From: Neodontobutis hainanensis
Taxonomy: Eukaryota; Chordata; Actinopteri; Gobiiformes; Odontobutidae
NCBI GenBank assembly: GCA_024349245.1
Contig: JALDNG010000883.1
Coordinates: forward strand, 1 to 64,000
DNA length: 64,000 nt
Direction: 5' to 3'
The translations under genes were made by a program, and so were the position numbers. This document shows positions 44,936 through 57,009 of the stretch, in pieces (the stretch's first letter is position 1; each line of letters begins with the position of its first letter). The notes under the pieces were generated by a model. The model saw only the letters and a program-made list of their open reading frames with translations, did no database searches and was not told the origin of the DNA.

Positions 44936-46387
44936 TCAGTCGGAGTCCGAGTCGTCCGAGTCCGGTTGGGGGTGGAAGTAGCGAGTGAAGCGACTGGGGA
45001 AAGACGTCCCAGCAGAGGTCGATGGAGTAGGACCGTCTGTGCTTTCTTCGGGCTGGTCCAAACGTGGCCTCTTGGAGGAAGGCACCTCAGCGTCCTCTTC
45101 ATCAAAGAACCGTTTGGTGGATCCGCTGGGGGCCGAGGAGGAAGGAGGAGGAGTTGGAGGACGGAAAACATGTTCAAGCATGCTCTGGAGAGGGATGAAC
45201 GCCGGAGGACTCTCTGCCGGTTGCTGAAGAACGGAGCCAGGGGCCGACTCACCTGTTCTTCAGCTTCAGCAGGAGGGTCTCTCTGGCGCCAGCCATCCCA
45301 AAACTCCTCCGGAGGAAACTGCTGGTCATTGTCTTGCTCCTCTTCATCATCCTCTTGATTATCAGAAAGGCTCTCGTAACCAGAGTCTATTTCATCATAA
45401 TCATCATCCCAATCTTCATCCCAATCTTCCTCCTCTTCATCAGCTGGTTGGAGTGGCTCGTACTCACCTACGTCTTCCTCGTCCGAGAAGATGTAAATAG
45501 GATTATCCGCAGAACCGGCAGGACCCAGACCTTCAGTGGAGAATAAAATAATATAGTCTTTGTTTTATTAAAACATCAAAGACCAGAAACATACAAACTA
45601 ATTAGCACAGGTTTAATACTTCAACTGTCATGTCTGTCTTATTATACTTCAACCATTTAAACTGTCTGTTATACTTTTATTAAAATGCAGCTGTTATATG
45701 TGACTAACTTTATTTGGAAGTGGAAAGTGAAATTCAAAATAGACTGATTGTTGGATTATAATTTGTTTCTCTTTCATTGTACAGTAGGCTGCAGTAGGCA
45801 ACAATGCCACAGTTGATCTATTTCTTTTAAAATAAATTGATTGAAAATGACTCTGTAACACAACATTTGCAGTTTTAGGTCTAACTTTCCTGTTGTTAGT
45901 GTTCAACACATACACAGGTATGCACCTGCCATCTACTGACAGTTAAACACGGACAAGTACTGTCTCCATGGAGATGAACATTTTTAATGGATTCCAATTT
46001 AGAAGTTAACTCGCGCCATTTTTATCCAAGATTTTCACTGCAACATTTGTGAAATTTGAAACTAAAACTCAATAATTTACTGACATATTCTCTGGTAAAA
46101 TGAAAGTGTGCATTACTCACTACAGATTGAATCTACTTTTAGCGTTACTACATATTTAAATCGTCGAGTAAATGTCAGTTCATAACAAAACTATATTTTT
46201 CTTAAAATGACCCTTTTAGCTTTGGTAGCTACTCCCACCCAAACGGTTATCATAATACACATAAAACACGTTATATGGACAGAAAATATTATAAATACTA
46301 TCCTAATGCAGTCTTATTTGATTAAACAGTTATCTTACCTTCAGAAAAGAAATCCAAGATGACCGGGAGGTCAAAAGCATGTGCCAT
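44936..46387 (-). CDS. Gene A: two-exon gene for an acidic protein, second exon frameshifted (unit 2)
   Basis: Exon 1 (46339-46387) is 49 bp and reads MAHAFDLPVILDFFSE, joining in phase with exon 2 (44936-45530): GLGPAGSADNPIYIFSDEED. The candidate SUMO-interacting core is PIYIFSDEED here, and DSGYES is kept at 45370-45387. A missing C near 45233 (gctccg against gctcccg in unit 1) shifts the frame after SRPLAP, so the Pro-rich and KRPR C-terminus is lost from the main frame but still readable in another (44936-45181). A 54-bp in-frame stretch of the acidic region is also shorter than in unit 1. Together the two copies define the ancestral gene. Confidence 0.6.
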
Positions 46388-46572
46388 TTCTGAGGATCTG
46401 GCAAACCTTAAACATATGATAATACCAAAATATTAAAAGATGTTTATTTTTGCCAAGAGAAGATTATACTGTGGTATGCAGCGTTCGGTTTTCTGGGAAA
46501 AGTCAATCTGAAACTCAGTTCAGCAACGCACTGGACAAGCCAAGTGAGAAGTGAAAAATTCTAACTGGAGCC

Positions 46573-46582
46573 GTCTTATATA
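46573..46582 (-). promoter_or_regulatory. TATA box of gene A (unit 2)
   Basis: TATATAAGAC on the minus strand in the same position as in unit 1. Confidence 0.65.
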
Positions 46583-46612
46583 GCCCCACCTGGACCTTCT
46601 GTTTCCATGGCA

Positions 46613-46628
46613 CTGACGCACGTACGTC
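46613..46628 (-). promoter_or_regulatory. CRE/AP-1-type sites of gene A (unit 2)
   Basis: tgacgcacgtacgtca on the plus strand; one base longer than in unit 1. Confidence 0.45.
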
Positions 46629-47011
46629 AAGCTAGCTTACGCTATAAGCATCAATAATCGATTAATACCAGTTTAGTGCTTTAAAGACTCAGCTGCTTAG
46701 GACTCTTGTCTTCTTATTGGGTCTCTAGAACCTGGAGAGCTTTTTTTAAAGGTAATAGGGTATAAAAGGTAATCTTAAATGACGGCTAGAGTTATAATGC
46801 AGTCATGTAGATGCACGTTTTGGCAGACCTTAGCATGAACAGACAAGTGTTATCAAAGATAATAATAAGGTTAGCAAATGCTTTATGCACTGCCATGAAG
46901 ATAAATCATTCATTTAGATCAATTTAAATGTAAAAAGCCGTCTAAATAGCATGTTCATCTAATGCTTTGTGAAAGCATATTGTGTAAAATAGGCTACTCT
47001 TTACTTTGCAG

Positions 47012-47386
47012 AGCCACTTTGTTTTAATGGCCTGCATACAGGAGTGGGGCAGGGCTGTTCAAAACGGCTGGTCTTGAGGCATGTTCCATATTTGCTGTTG
47101 TTTGACCTGGAAAATCTGCCATCAGGTAAACGTTTTACACTTCATACAATAACTTTTAATAATGTTAGCATTGTGCTGTTTGTGTACTCTAGTCCTGGAC
47201 TTGGACTTGGTTTTTTATGGCTCTGACTCAAACTTGGACTTGTTTATTCTCAGACACAAGGACTCGAGACTTGACTCGGACTTAGACTCGGACTTATTCT
47301 ATGTGTTTTATTTCACTACCTTTAAAGGGTCTTGGCAAAACATCTCACACGGCGTTGCCACAGGACAGTGGTCAGGTGAAGTCAAG
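47012..47386 (+). pseudogene. Gene C: two exons, in phase (unit 2)
   Basis: Exon 47012-47125 ends with one base of a codon and exon 47328-47386 begins with two, giving LENLPSG then SWQNISHGVATGQWSGEVK without a shift. Both have consensus acceptors and donors. This copy is the more intact one. Nothing upstream in the unit clearly continues the gene; the next block downstream with splice borders is the piggyBac leader at 48077. Family unknown. Confidence 0.45.
47195..47297. repeat. GACTYG hexamer-like repeat, shortened (unit 2)
   Basis: Lacks about 245 bases relative to unit 1; the join falls at a shared gactt word. Confidence 0.7.
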
Positions 47387-48076
47387 GTAAGTACCTATCA
47401 GAGAAATATTCAGCTGTTCGTCCAGTGGTTCACAAGTAACTTGTTAGCAGCAAGCTAAAGTCTAATTTTACAAGGCGTTTCAATGAAGCCCCAGTGTCTT
47501 TAGTCACTAATATGAGTTTATTAAGTGAGCTTTGATTAAGAGCCGCTGTTGGAAAATCTAATGGAGTGGTGAAAAGAAAAGCATCACTGTATGAATATAA
47601 TAAATAAACCTGAAGCATGAAGTGCTGAAAAACTATTTTATTTGAATATAAGTTCTATGTTATGTTAAAAACACACGTCATTTTTAAAGCCAAGCTGTAA
47701 TGTTGAGTGAAAAATCTACTGATGTCTCAAAGAGAGTGAGTTTGTATATTGTGACAAAACTGTAACATTTAGAACCTAATACTAATTTCATATGATTAGG
47801 TTTTATTTCTTATTGTGTTCTAAAGATTTGTTATGAACATTTAAAACAGCATATATTTTATTTATATATATTTTTTATGTAAATCCAACAGACTTTTTTT
47901 TAGAAAAGGAAAAGTTGGGTACAATAATAAGCATTTGAAGATACAGGTGTGAATTTCAATAAATAAATAAAAACCTTTGTGTTTTTGAATAGGTCAGGTG
48001 TAAAATTAAGATAAGATGTGTTTAGTTCATTTTAATTTTCAGATTTAGTACATAAGCCTTTGACACGTTGTGGCAG

Positions 48077-48734
48077 GTGGGGAGAATGCAGTCGGTGAGA
48101 GCTCTACGTTGGTGAGAGTAGAAATTGTGAGACGAGAACATGAGCGCTAAGCCGTTGTGCAGCCGCCTGCTGCAGACTCTGACTCCAGGGGAGAACATTT
48201 ACTTTCTGACAAGTAAGTCTTAGTTATATTGAGTCTATGCTTGTCATTTGAAATGTGCTATATAAATAAACTGTATTTTTCTTGTTATTGTTATGAAATA
48301 AGGGAGAGTGAGGATAGCAGCCAGAGTGAAGGTGCCAGTGGAGCTGAGGGTTTTTCTGGCCGTGCTGCTGTTTCAGTTTCTAACACAGGAGGACGGAGAG
48401 GAGTCAGGTTTGGGAGAAGAGAAATGTGGGTGAGAGGCCGAGGAAGAGATTATAGCTACGGGCCTATCACTGAAGATGAGGACTGGAAGTTCATCAGGAG
48501 TGGATAAAGCCTTTTGATGAACTCACTGGCACACACAATTTTGGAACCTTGTTACAATTAAAGACTAACCGTTATGCTCATCGGGTTTTATCCTCAAAAC
48601 AGCTGAAGCCACAGTCCAGGTTTTTTAAGCGGTACATTATATGTGTATCTGAAATGAAGGCTTTCCTGGCTTTGCATCTGTCTATGGGGCTTGTCGAGAA
48701 GCCCGAGACTGAAGATTATTGCACACAACAATGA
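48077..48734 (+). pseudogene. piggyBac transposase-derived fragment (unit 2)
   Basis: Leader exon 48077-48212 carries a stop (HER-stop-AVV). The second block, 48303-48507, runs open through ESEDSSQSEGASG to DYSYGPITEDEDWKFIRSG, then a stop. The shifted frame continues IKPFDELTGTHNF, LKTNRYAHRVL and EMKAFLALHLSMGL, ending at 48734. FDELTGTHNFG is a better match to piggyBac than the unit 1 copy. No catalytic core. Confidence 0.65.
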
Positions 48735-49509
48735 TTGTGTTTGTGCCCCTGGGCCAATGAAGGACTCAGAGCTGGAGCCTGGCCCGAGGTAAGACCTCCA
48801 GCACCAGGCTGCACCGCCTCTGCTACTCTCCCCAGCCTCTGGCCTCTCAGTCCGGGCTACACGGGCCCGGTACAGCCCCTGATTCTTCTTAAAAAAAAAA
48901 AATTACATTTTCTTCCCATGGCACCCCATGCACATGTAACTCCTTCTAGGAACGAGGAGGTCAAGCCGTAACCTGGCCCTGGGCTCAACACTGTGGGTTT
49001 TTATTTTATTTTAGCCAAAAAAGCTTGAATCAAGCACTGACTTTTACCACATCCAAGAGGGTTGTGCATTGCAACAACGCACCATCAGTAGTCCTTTTAA
49101 CAAACCTGTTGACTCTTTTAGCCAATTTAACCTTGTTTGCCTCTTAACATTTGTTCTAGTGAAAAGACTGGACAAAACTAATGTGTGAAGAGAACTCCTT
49201 TCCCTCTGTCTCTGGTGGGACTGCTCTGTGCTCTGCTGCGTTTTTCTCGCTAGTGGATATATATACAGCCAGCTCCACTTGACTTAATCAGTTTCTGACC
49301 AGCTCCGCTTGACTACTAAACTAACTATATCATTTTCACAATATGGTCTGTAACCTGCTCCGCTATGTCAGTTCTAGACTCTGAAGGGTTACCGATGATA
49401 AAGCATGCCTCTAAGGCTCTGATCAGAGGGAGAGAGAGAAAAGAGACAAAACGCTGGTTCCGTGGTTTCTCTTTCTCAAAGCTTTATTTTTGGGATAACA
49501 CAGTTTATA

Positions 49510-50740
49510 CAGGTGCTGGTCATATAATTTAGAAAATCCTTAAAAAGTTGATTTATTTTACTAATTCCATTAAAAGTGGAACTTGTATATTATTCATTAC
49601 ACACAGACTGATATATTTCAAAAGTGTATTAATTTAAATGTTGATGATTATAATAAAATCCCAAATTCAGTATCTCAGAAAATTTGAATATTACTTATGA
49701 CCAATACAAAGGAAAGATGTTTAGAAATCTTGGCCAACTGAAAAGTATGATCATGTATAGCACTCAATACTTAGTTAGGGCTCTTTTGCCTGAATTACTG
49801 CAGCAATGCGGCGTGGCATGGAGTCGATCAGTCTGTGGCACTGTTTAGGTTGCTCTGATAGTGGCCTTCAGCTCTTCTGCATATTGCCTCATCCTTTTCA
49901 CAATACCCTTCTCTCTGGGGTTAAGGTGAGGCGAGTTTGCTGGCCAAGTTAGAACAGGGATACCATGGTCCTTAAACCAGGTACTGGTTGCTTTGGCACT
50001 TGGTGCAGGTGCCGAGAAATCTGCATCTCAAAAAGTTGGTCAGCAGCCAGAAGCATGAAGTGCTCTAAAACCTCCTGGAATACGGCTGCGTTGACCTTGT
50101 ACCTCAGAAAACACAGTGGACCAACACCAGCAGATGACATGGCTCCAAAGCATCACTGACTGTGGAAACTTTACACTGGACCTCAAGCAACGTGGATTGT
50201 GTGTCTCTCCTCTCTTCCTCCAGACTCTGGGACCCTGATTTCCAAAGGAAATGCAAAATTTACTTTCGTCAGAGAACATAACTTTGGACCACTCAGCAGC
50301 AGTCCCAGGCGAGATGCTTCTGAAGCTGTCTGTTGTTCAAGAGTGGCTTGACACAAGGAAAGCGAAGCTGAAACCCATGTCTTGAATACGTCTGTGCGCA
50401 GTGGTTCTTGAAGCACTGACTCCAGCTGCAGTCCACTCTTTCTGAATCTCCCTCACGTTTTTGAATGGGTTCTGTGTCACAATCCTCTCCAGGTGTGGTT
50501 ATCCCTATTGCCTGTTCACTTTTTTTGGGTTTATTAGCTGATTAGAGTGTGGCACCAGGGCTCTTCAATATTGAACCTTTTCACAATATTTAAATTTTCT
50601 GAGACACTGAATTTGGGATTTTCCTTGGTTAAAGAAAAGTGTTTAATGAATAAATATAATATACAAGTTTCACTTTTTGAATGGAATTAGTGAAATAAAT
50701 CAACATTTTGATGATTTTCTAATTATATGACGAGCACCTG
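49510..50740 (-). mobile_element. Tc1-like transposon, dead (unit 2)
   Basis: CAGGTG...CACCTG between TA dinucleotides. It retains frames for SDESKFCISFGNQGP (50040-50279) and SSAGVGPLCFLRYKVNAAVF (49949-50140), parts of the Tc1 catalytic domain on the minus strand. Confidence 0.9.
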
Positions 50741-50869
50741 TAATTTAATGTGCTCATATTTTCATGTGCCCATATGCGCCCTTAGTGTGTATGCATGTGG
50801 AGTGAGGGGGCTAGGAGGAATGAGACAGGAAGTAGTGGAAGTTGTACCTGTGATGCATTCCTTCCCAGT

Positions 50870-51557
50870 TCTACCTTTCCCATCAAAGACCTGGTGGTGG
50901 TCGAGAAACGGCGGAGATCTCCTACAGATTGGAGCTTGAAATGGGGAAGGTGTGCACATATTTTGTAAGCCTGTATAGAGAGCATTTTGCAGTATTTTAT
51001 GACACATTTCAGCTTGAAGAGTATTAGACCAAAATCATATGCAGACAAGATAGTGAAGATGGTAAAATTGAGGAACTAGAGAAGCTCCCAGACGCCTACA
51101 ATGAAGCAGACTTAGAGGGGATCAAGATGGAGATTAAACAAGTGGAGGCCTTGATTCAAGACCTGCAGCTTTCAATCATAATCTGCACCAATGTCTTCAA
51201 GTCTTTGCATGTAGAGGTAAGTATACGGCCAGCTGTCACGCAGTAAATAAGGGTTTGAACCAATTAAATTGGCAATGGCCATTTGATCATTTACATGTTT
51301 ATTTCAGATAACAGCCATGTTGGGCACACTGGATGCACTGGAGAAGAACTATGACAAGAACCTGGTGCTGGTGACACTGAGTACATCAAGATCCAGCTGC
51401 AGCTTGAGGAGAGTGAGACGCCACCAGGAAATCTTCAACCGCACATTGGTTTTTGCATTGTTAGAGTCAGTAAGCCATCGTGAGCCAGCTCAATGCTCAT
51501 CTAAGTTCAGGGAACACATATGGAGGGAGGGGAAAAGACTCAAGCCCATTCCAGAGC
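50870..51557 (+). pseudogene. Coiled-coil host gene, exons c1-c3 (unit 2/3 border)
   Basis: Exon c2 is 51045-51216 and c3 51308-51557. A base lost near 50903 (gtcgagaaacgg against gtcgaggaaacgg) shifts the possible c1 exon. In c3 two bases are missing near 51416 relative to unit 2's own start, which moves RRHQEIFNRTLVFALLES into the frame of the upstream part. Confidence 0.5.
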
Positions 51558-52040
51558 GTGAGTCTGTGTACTGGTGCTCTGGTTACTCTAGTCCAAGCAT
51601 ATTAGGTTAAATTAGGTTCTACACCAACTACAAATGCTTCATTCTAAGAAGCCCCTTCCTGCATCATAGCTTACTAGTTTATTTTTCACAAATATAACAC
51701 AAAAACAACTAACACTGAATTATTTTAACATATTTAAAGAAAGAACAAAGAACTTTAAATTGTGAGATCTGTTTCTTTTTAAGTCATTTCTTGAAGCTAT
51801 TTATAGATGTATTAGTTCTAGACTATTCCACAGTTTAACTTTCTGAACAGACAGACATGTCTGTTTGACGTTGGTTGTGATCTGAGTTTACTGAACACGA
51901 GTGTTCGTCAGGAGCAGAGTTCATCTAAAACAGGTTCTGTCTTATTTTAAACATTATTTTTGCTATTTTAAATTTGACTAAGTGATTACATTTCAGTAGG
52001 TTAGAGTTTATGAGCAGCTTGTTTGTTGGGTGAAAATAAT

Positions 52041-52245
52041 CCATCTTTATACAATGCCCCTGATGCCATATCTTTCAGGTTTTCTTAACAGAACTTTGTG
52101 ATCAATGGTGTCGAAGGCTTTCTTCAAGTCTATGAAAATTCCATTTATGGGATTTTTATTTTTTATTGTAGATGTTATTTTTTCAACCAGCTCAATTACA
52201 GCCATTTCTGTGATTCAATTTGCTTGTAAGCCATATTGATGGATT
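52041..52245 (-). mobile_element. LINE reverse-transcriptase fragment (unit 3)
   Basis: Third copy of the 700-930 fragment, shortened by about 30 bases at one side. Confidence 0.7.
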
Positions 52246-52376
52246 GTTTTGATATTTTATATAATTACATTTTTAGATTGGGATGACTTGGATGAAGGAG
52301 GAGGCGACTCTGGCCCTTCTAGTGCAGGGCATTGGTGTTGTGGGCAGAGATGGAGTAGTCATCAAGATCAGTTTTG

Positions 52377-52489
52377 TGCCTCGACTCGGACTTGGACTTA
52401 ATTTTTTATTGCTCTGACTCAAACTTGGACTCCTTTATTCTCAAACACAAGGACTTGAGACTTGCCTCGGACTTGAGCACAAAGGACTC
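52377..52489. repeat. GACTYG hexamer-like repeat (unit 3)
   Basis: Third copy of the Gmr1-like A target, ending in gactc. Confidence 0.7.
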
Positions 52490-53066
52490 TGTTACAAATG
52501 CATGTAAATGTCTGTGTGTTCCACCTGCAGGAGGAGTGGGGTGTGTCTGGTCTGGGCTCCTGATTGGCTGCTACCCTTTATAAGGAGGATGTTGAGGCCG
52601 GCTTCTCGCTCTCTGCTTCGCTCTGTGTTTCCGGCTAAGCTCCGCCTCCTGGTTGTGCTGCTGTCGATGCCAGGGGCAGCTTAGACGCGTTCAGCTCCTC
52701 TTTTATGTTTTCAGTTAGTTCTTTTAGGTGATGGGCGAGGTGGTCCTGTTTTAACGGTTTGTTGTTTTACTTTAAGGGTTAGGATTGGTTAGGCAGGGAC
52801 AGATGAGTTAAGTCGGGTACGACGGTCCAATGGCGGGCTGACTCGGCTTGTTGCCCTCTTTTGTTCATTTTGTCCGACCCATCACCGCCTTTTTGTTCTC
52901 CCTTGATTCTTATTTTAAATAGACAGTTGGAGCTTTAATTGTGTATGGCTTTTTGGTTTGTCCCAAACCCTCTGTTTAATTAATAAATTGTTGATTTGTG
53001 TTGCCTTATACTTTGTGTGGTTTGACTTTATGTTCAGGTCCCTTTTGTTTAGCGGGGATCGTAACA
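52490..53066 (+). repeat. 5' LTR of Gmr1-like A (unit 3)
   Basis: 577 bp, almost the same as 30696-31271. The leader begins tatttggggctcatt. Confidence 0.85.
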
Positions 53067-53214
53067 TATTTGGGGCTCATTAAAGTAGACTTTCTGTCTT
53101 GTGAGTTAATTGAGTAATTCAGGTAGGACTGGCAGGTGTGTATTTTTTGTGAGTAGCTTTGTTTGTTGTGTGTTAGCCTTTTGTCTTGTGGCTGGCCTGA
53201 TTCTGGGTTTAAAC

Positions 53215-53608
53215 ATGGAGTATAACCTGGATGAGTTTGTTTCTGCTCCCACTTTGGAGGTTTTGGATCGGTGTCAAAAGATGATCTCTTGCTAGTTGCT
53301 GAACATGATGACATTGTTGTCACAAAGCAAGCTAAGAAGGCTACGGTAAAGACTCAACTTTATAATGCTTTGGTAGAGCGTGGGGCGTTGACACTGATAC
53401 ACACCAAACCTAAAGGTCCTAGAACATCTTACTCTAGTAGTACGCAGATGAAGCAGTTAGATTAAAAGTGCTAGAAGTTGAATTAGAGCGCCTTGCTTTA
53501 AAGGAAAAGGAGCTCCAATATATTAATATGTTGGAGACAAAGAAATTGGAGCAACAAACACAGATTCGCATGCGCGAATTAGAGCTTGATGTTGGTCCTC
53601 GGGTCTAA
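53215..53608 (+). pseudogene. Gag N-terminus of Gmr1-like A (unit 3)
   Basis: Starts MEYNLDEFVSAP; a missing A near 53275 and further losses near 53385 and 53443 break the frame. The end reads RMRELELDVGPRV, showing the true continuation past the point where units 1 and 2 are deleted. Confidence 0.75.
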
Positions 53609-53830
53609 GTCTGTTTTTAATTTAAGAACAGTCTTTCTGATAGAGTAACTACATATTTAAACGAAAACACAGTTGCTGATGTATCTAAAGCCGCTGTTTT
53701 GGTTGATGAATATGTCTTAACGCACAAGTCTGTCTTTTGGAACGCCCATTGGGTTTTGGTTTTGAAAAAATGAGCGAGCTAATGGTAATGCTAGAGACAT
53801 TGAGAAAAGGCGTGTCTGTCCTCTGAGCAT

Positions 53831-54136
53831 GTGATGAAAATTATGTCTGGTAATGTGGAAACAAAAGCTAATGATGTCACTTGTTTCTATTGTAGACTGA
53901 GGGGTCATATAATCGCTCACTGTCAAGTGCTGAAGAACAAGAACGTTAAACCCATAGTTTTGATCAAGAGTCAGGGTAAGGAGTCGCATTTGCCTTCTGA
54001 AGCTTGTGATTACACTGACTTTAAGCCTTTTGTAATGGATGGTTTTGTTTCTTTGTCTGGACATAGTCGTAAAATCCCTGTGAAAATATTGAGGGACACT
54101 CTCAGTCTTTTATCCTTGAAGGGGTTTTACCGCTGA
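53831..54136 (+). pseudogene. Nucleocapsid zinc knuckle and protease start (unit 3)
   Basis: An open frame contains CFYCRLRGHIIAHC, a perfect CX2CX4HX4C retroviral-type knuckle, followed about 70 residues later by KIPVKILRDT, the lead-in to an aspartic protease. Just after DT the frame shifts; the sequence that follows (SFILEG in another frame) fits a protease. So the active-site turn itself is damaged. Confidence 0.7.
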
Positions 54137-54789
54137 GTAACGAAACCGCTATTGGTTCTAAGGTCCCTGTGCGCGGTTTTAACCTTCAACACATCGGTGT
54201 TCCTTTGCATAAAATTGTTCTACAGTCAGACCTATGGTGAGGGACGCTGCCGTTGGGGTGCGGCCTGGTTTGCCAATTAATGTAGTTTCTGTTATAATGG
54301 GGAACGATTTGGCAGGAGGTAAAGTGCTGATTACACCAGAGTTGACACCTGTACCTATTGTCAGCCACAGTCCAGATAAACTTGCTAAAACTATCCTGAT
54401 GTGTTTACTTCTTGTGCTGTTACACGCGCTGCTTCAGAGCGCTGAAGTGAGTTAATTAATGATGATTTTGACTTAAGTGAAAAATTTCTGAATGGGCTTT
54501 CTTTAATGACGGTTCGTTGTGTGAAAACAAAGAAAAATCACATCAGTTGACTCTATTATTGACACTGAACCTGTCACTATGTCAGGGCTGGATTTAGTTA
54601 AAGAACAAAGAGAGACAATACTTTGTCAACGCTGTTTAAACAAATTGTGAGTGACGAAAATATAAATGTTTCTCGGGTTACTTTTTGAGTGACCATATTC
54701 TCATGCGAAAATGGTTATCAAGGCATTTTTCTGCTGGGATGATTGGCGGAGTGTGACCCAGATTGTTGTTCCGGTGCCGTGCATCAAAA

Positions 54790-55694
54790 CAAATCTTATC
54801 TCTAGCCCATGACAATCCATTTTCTGGTCATTTGTTTGTTAGAAAGACCTATGACTGAATTTTGAGGCATCTTTTATGGCCAGGCTTAAAGAAAGATGTG
54901 GCTAGTTATATCAAATTGTGTCACATGTGTCAGATTGCAAGAAAACCAAATCAAACCATACCTCCGGCTACTCTGTGTCCAATCCCAGTTGTTGGTGAGC
55001 CTTTTGAGAGGGTCTTGGTTGATTGTGTGGGTCCTCTTACTCGCTCAAAGTCTGGTAATAAATTTCTGTTGACGGTCATGTGTACTTTTACTCGGTTTCC
55101 TGAAGTGTTTCCCCAGCGTAAAATGACCACTCCAGCCATTGTAAAGGCTTTGACAAAGTTCTTTTCATTGTTTGGCTTGCCGAAAATAATCCAGAGAGAT
55201 CACGGTTCTAATTTCATGTCTCGAGGATCTTCCCAAGCGTTAAAACAGTTGAGCATTAAACATTGTTGCTCCAGTGCTTACCATCCCGAGTCTATGTTAC
55301 GCACTTACTGTTTGGAGTTCGCTAAGGACTGGGATGAGGGGATATGTGTGTTAATGTTTGCTATCAGAGACAGGAATACACTACAGGAATCTTTAGGCTT
55401 TAGTCCGTGTGACTTAGTCTTTGCACACGGTCGTGGGCCATTGAAGCTCTTAAAATATCAGTGGTTAACAGGAGAGACAAAACAAAATCTTTTGGATTTT
55501 GTCAGTGTGTTTCGGTCTAGGCTCTGCCGTGCGTGTGAGCTGGCAAAAGAAAATCTTGAGTGTGCACAAAATAAGATGAAAGGGTGGTTTGATAAGCGGG
55601 CTGAACATGGAGAGTTCTTGCCTGGTGAAAAGGTTTTGGTTCTGTTACCGATTTCCGGTTCTAGTTTACAGGATTGTTACAGTGGTCCTTATTT
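54790..55694 (+). pseudogene. Integrase of Gmr1-like A (unit 3)
   Basis: The longest real coding stretch in the window (open from 54862, about 275 codons before the nested LINE). An H2C2 zinc region is visible (HDNPFSGH before a stop at about 54855, then CHMC). Core motifs: VLVDCVGPLTRSKSG (first Asp), RFPEVFPQRK, FFSLFGLPKIIQRDHGSNFM (second Asp), SSAYHPES. The residues that normally follow, including the catalytic Glu, are missing: YHPES joins directly to MLRTYCLEF. The C-terminal part ends LPISGSSLQDCYSGPY at the LINE. Confidence 0.85.
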
Positions 55695-56793
55695 CAAGTT
55701 TCAAGTCTGCTTTATTGTCAATTCTTCTACAGGTACAGTACATACATACGGAGAATTGAAATTGCGTTACACTCAGACCCACACAGATAACATTAACATT
55801 AAAGCCTAAAAAAGCTAGATCAAATTATAAAATGTAGATACAACTGTACAATTATACACTAAGAAAATGTTAAAAAAGGCATAATAAAATCAAAAATAAA
55901 GTTAAATAAAGAAAAATAAAGCGCAAGGCAAAAGGCAGAGTGCAAATCATTGAAGTGAGCAACAGTGCAGATAAAAGTTTTTTAGTGCACAAACAAAAGC
56001 TTATTAAGTCTGATTGAAGTGGGCTCAAGAGCAGTTATTTAACTGACTGATGATGTAGTGGAATGATGGCAGTTCCATGGAGAATGAGGTCGTGAGCAGA
56101 CCAATGCTGCACAAAGTGACTGGTGCATGTCATCATATATTAGTGTGGGTAGGGGTCATAGTTCAGTGGTGGCTGGGGTAGAAAAGGTTCGCGAGTTCAG
56201 CTCCCTGACAGCCTGGTGGAGTAAGCTGTCCTTCAGTCTGCTGGTCCTCTCCTCCTGATGGCAGCAGGCTGGAGAAGCTGTGTGATGGGTGGCTGGGTCA
56301 CGTGCAATGCAGAGGGCTTTGCGGATGAGACGTGTTCTGTAAATTTGCTGGAGGGAGAGGAAGAGAGACACCAATGATCTTCTCAGCTGCTCTCACTATG
56401 CATTGCAGAGTCTTTCGGCAGGACGCGTTGCAGGCGCCGTACCACACAGTGATGCAGCTCGACAGGATGCTCTCGATGGTGCCTCAGTAGAAGGTGTACA
56501 TGATGGGGGGTGGGGCTCTGGCTCTCCTCAGTTTGCAGAGGAAGTAGAGACGCTGTTGAGATTTCTTGGCCAGTTCTGCTGTGTTTTCAGTCCAGGAGAG
56601 GTCCTCTGCGATGTGCACACCCAGGAACTTGGTGCTGTTCACTCTCCACAGTCGCACCGTTGATGGTCAGAGGAACATGCTGAGTGTGCGCTCTCCTGAA
56701 GTCAACAACAATCTCCTTCGTCTTCTCCACGTTCAGAGAGCTTGTTGTCACTGCTGGTGCTGGATGTGTTACTGCAACCCTTACTGCCTGAGG
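55692..56793 (-). mobile_element. L2/CR1-like LINE nested in the integrase (unit 3)
   Basis: Its 3' tail (minus strand ...ATTGACAATAAAGCAGACTTG) sits right after the GPY codons of the integrase, and the host frame resumes after about 56793. It is longer than in the other units, keeping about 100 bases around 56473-56572. Confidence 0.8.
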
Positions 56794-57004
56794 TAATGTT
56801 ATGTTGTGAAAAAGAAACTGGGTGACAGAGACTACTTGATTTTCACACCTGACCGCCGGCGTGACACACGCTTGCCATGTGAACATGTTAAAATCTTATT
56901 ATGACCGAAATGACTCGTCCTTGGTGGTGGCAGACACTAGTCTGCAGCGTTGCTCGGGTTGAGAACACTGAGACCCGTATTCATTTGCGGGCTTGTCGGG
57001 AGCT
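56794..57004 (+). pseudogene. Integrase tail of Gmr1-like A (unit 3)
   Basis: Traces of DYLIFTPDRRR and the region before the fold-back insertion; frames are broken. Confidence 0.55.
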
Positions 57005-57009
57005 GTCCG

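Larger units (their letters stand above)
29530..51354. repeat. Tandem segmental duplication, unit 2
   Basis: Second copy of the array. It carries the same order of elements and exons as unit 1 but lacks the 7.4-kb LTR element; its uninterrupted target is visible at about 37326-37345. It has a shorter (TG)n tract and a local deletion in the GACTYG repeat near 47290. Confidence 0.93.

Noticed and set aside
54862..55809. A domesticated host integrase gene (GIN-like)
   Set aside because: It lies between a 5' LTR with gag and an RT region of the same element, lacks the catalytic Glu segment and ends inside a nested LINE.
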